64,000 bases of DNA from Aphrophora alni (lineage: Eukaryota; Arthropoda; Insecta; Hemiptera; Aphrophoridae), in NCBI GenBank assembly GCA_963513935.1, contig OY740770.1:92846511-92910510 (forward strand), in the 5' to 3' direction. The notes under the pieces were generated by a model, which ran no database searches, was not told the origin of the DNA, and saw only the letters and a list, made by a program, of their open reading frames with translations. Shown piece by piece: positions 63,967 to 64,000 of the stretch (position 1 is the stretch's first letter; every line of letters begins with the position of its first letter). The translations under genes and the position numbers were made by a program.

Positions 63967-64000
63967 CAGCAGAACCTCGTATATCCGGACCTCGTTCATC
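63967..64000 (+). mobile_element. Tigger/pogo-like terminal repeat cut by the window edge
   Basis: TA followed by CAGCAGAACCTCGTATATCC then GGACCTCGTT. CAGNAGAACCTCGTxTATCCGGA is the usual pogo/Tigger terminal repeat. The rest lies beyond the window. Confidence 0.7.

Noticed and set aside
1..64000. Bacterial-type features (operons, CRISPR arrays, riboswitches, Shine-Dalgarno sites).
   Set aside because: The window is spliced eukaryotic DNA; no direct-repeat/spacer arrays or such sites are seen.

Overview
The window is AT-rich eukaryotic nuclear DNA with spliced genes, long introns and dense, nested transposon debris: hAT, mariner, DUF4817-type, Tigger/pogo, Sailor-like, LINE and LTR elements. 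This composition, plus the gene described next, suggests an insect, most plausibly a hemipteran such as a stink bug. The species cannot be fixed from the sequence alone.

The main gene lies on the + strand. I assembled an 8-exon coding sequence from splice sites, reading phase and family similarity, running from an ATG at 11070 to a TAA at 45186 (34.1 kb, 428 codons). It encodes a protein of the trans-isoprenyl diphosphate synthase (farnesyl diphosphate synthase) fold with an acid-free, basic N-terminus typical of a mitochondrial presequence. The catalytic signatures of a true prenyltransferase are eroded: the first Asp-rich motif reads QDLID, the second reads CDFYN, the IPP-site Lys and Gln are Ser and His, and the chain-length Phe pair is Ser-Leu. 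This is the pattern expected of the insect IDS-like terpene synthases that make terpene pheromone precursors in stink bugs and flea beetles. I infer a terpene synthase; the product cannot be predicted.

Layout: 1-11 kb is 5' flank holding a 5-kb hAT element (3503-8461) with a solo LTR inside its transposase. 11-45 kb is the terpene-synthase-like gene. Intron 1 carries a 688-bp tandem repeat. Intron 2 carries LINE remnants. Intron 3 carries a second hAT (23942-26715). Intron 5 (13.9 kb) carries a Sailor-like element broken by an LTR-like insertion (31097-35904), then a three-layer nest at about 35.9-39.6 kb, whose innermost member is an unusual TIR element coding for a DUF7869-like protein and bordered by arrays of TACATAAGT-type repeats, then an LTR fragment and a Tigger element. 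45-53 kb is transposon-rich intergenic DNA.

A second, convergent gene lies on the - strand. Its last two coding exons are at 60188-60286 and 53322-53462. It encodes a small single-membrane-span protein that may be a mitochondrial complex I accessory subunit; its 5' end was not found. The rest, 54-64 kb, is LTR fragments, a Tigger/Jerky fragment, a tandem repeat and a mariner pseudogene, with another Tigger-like end cut by the window edge.
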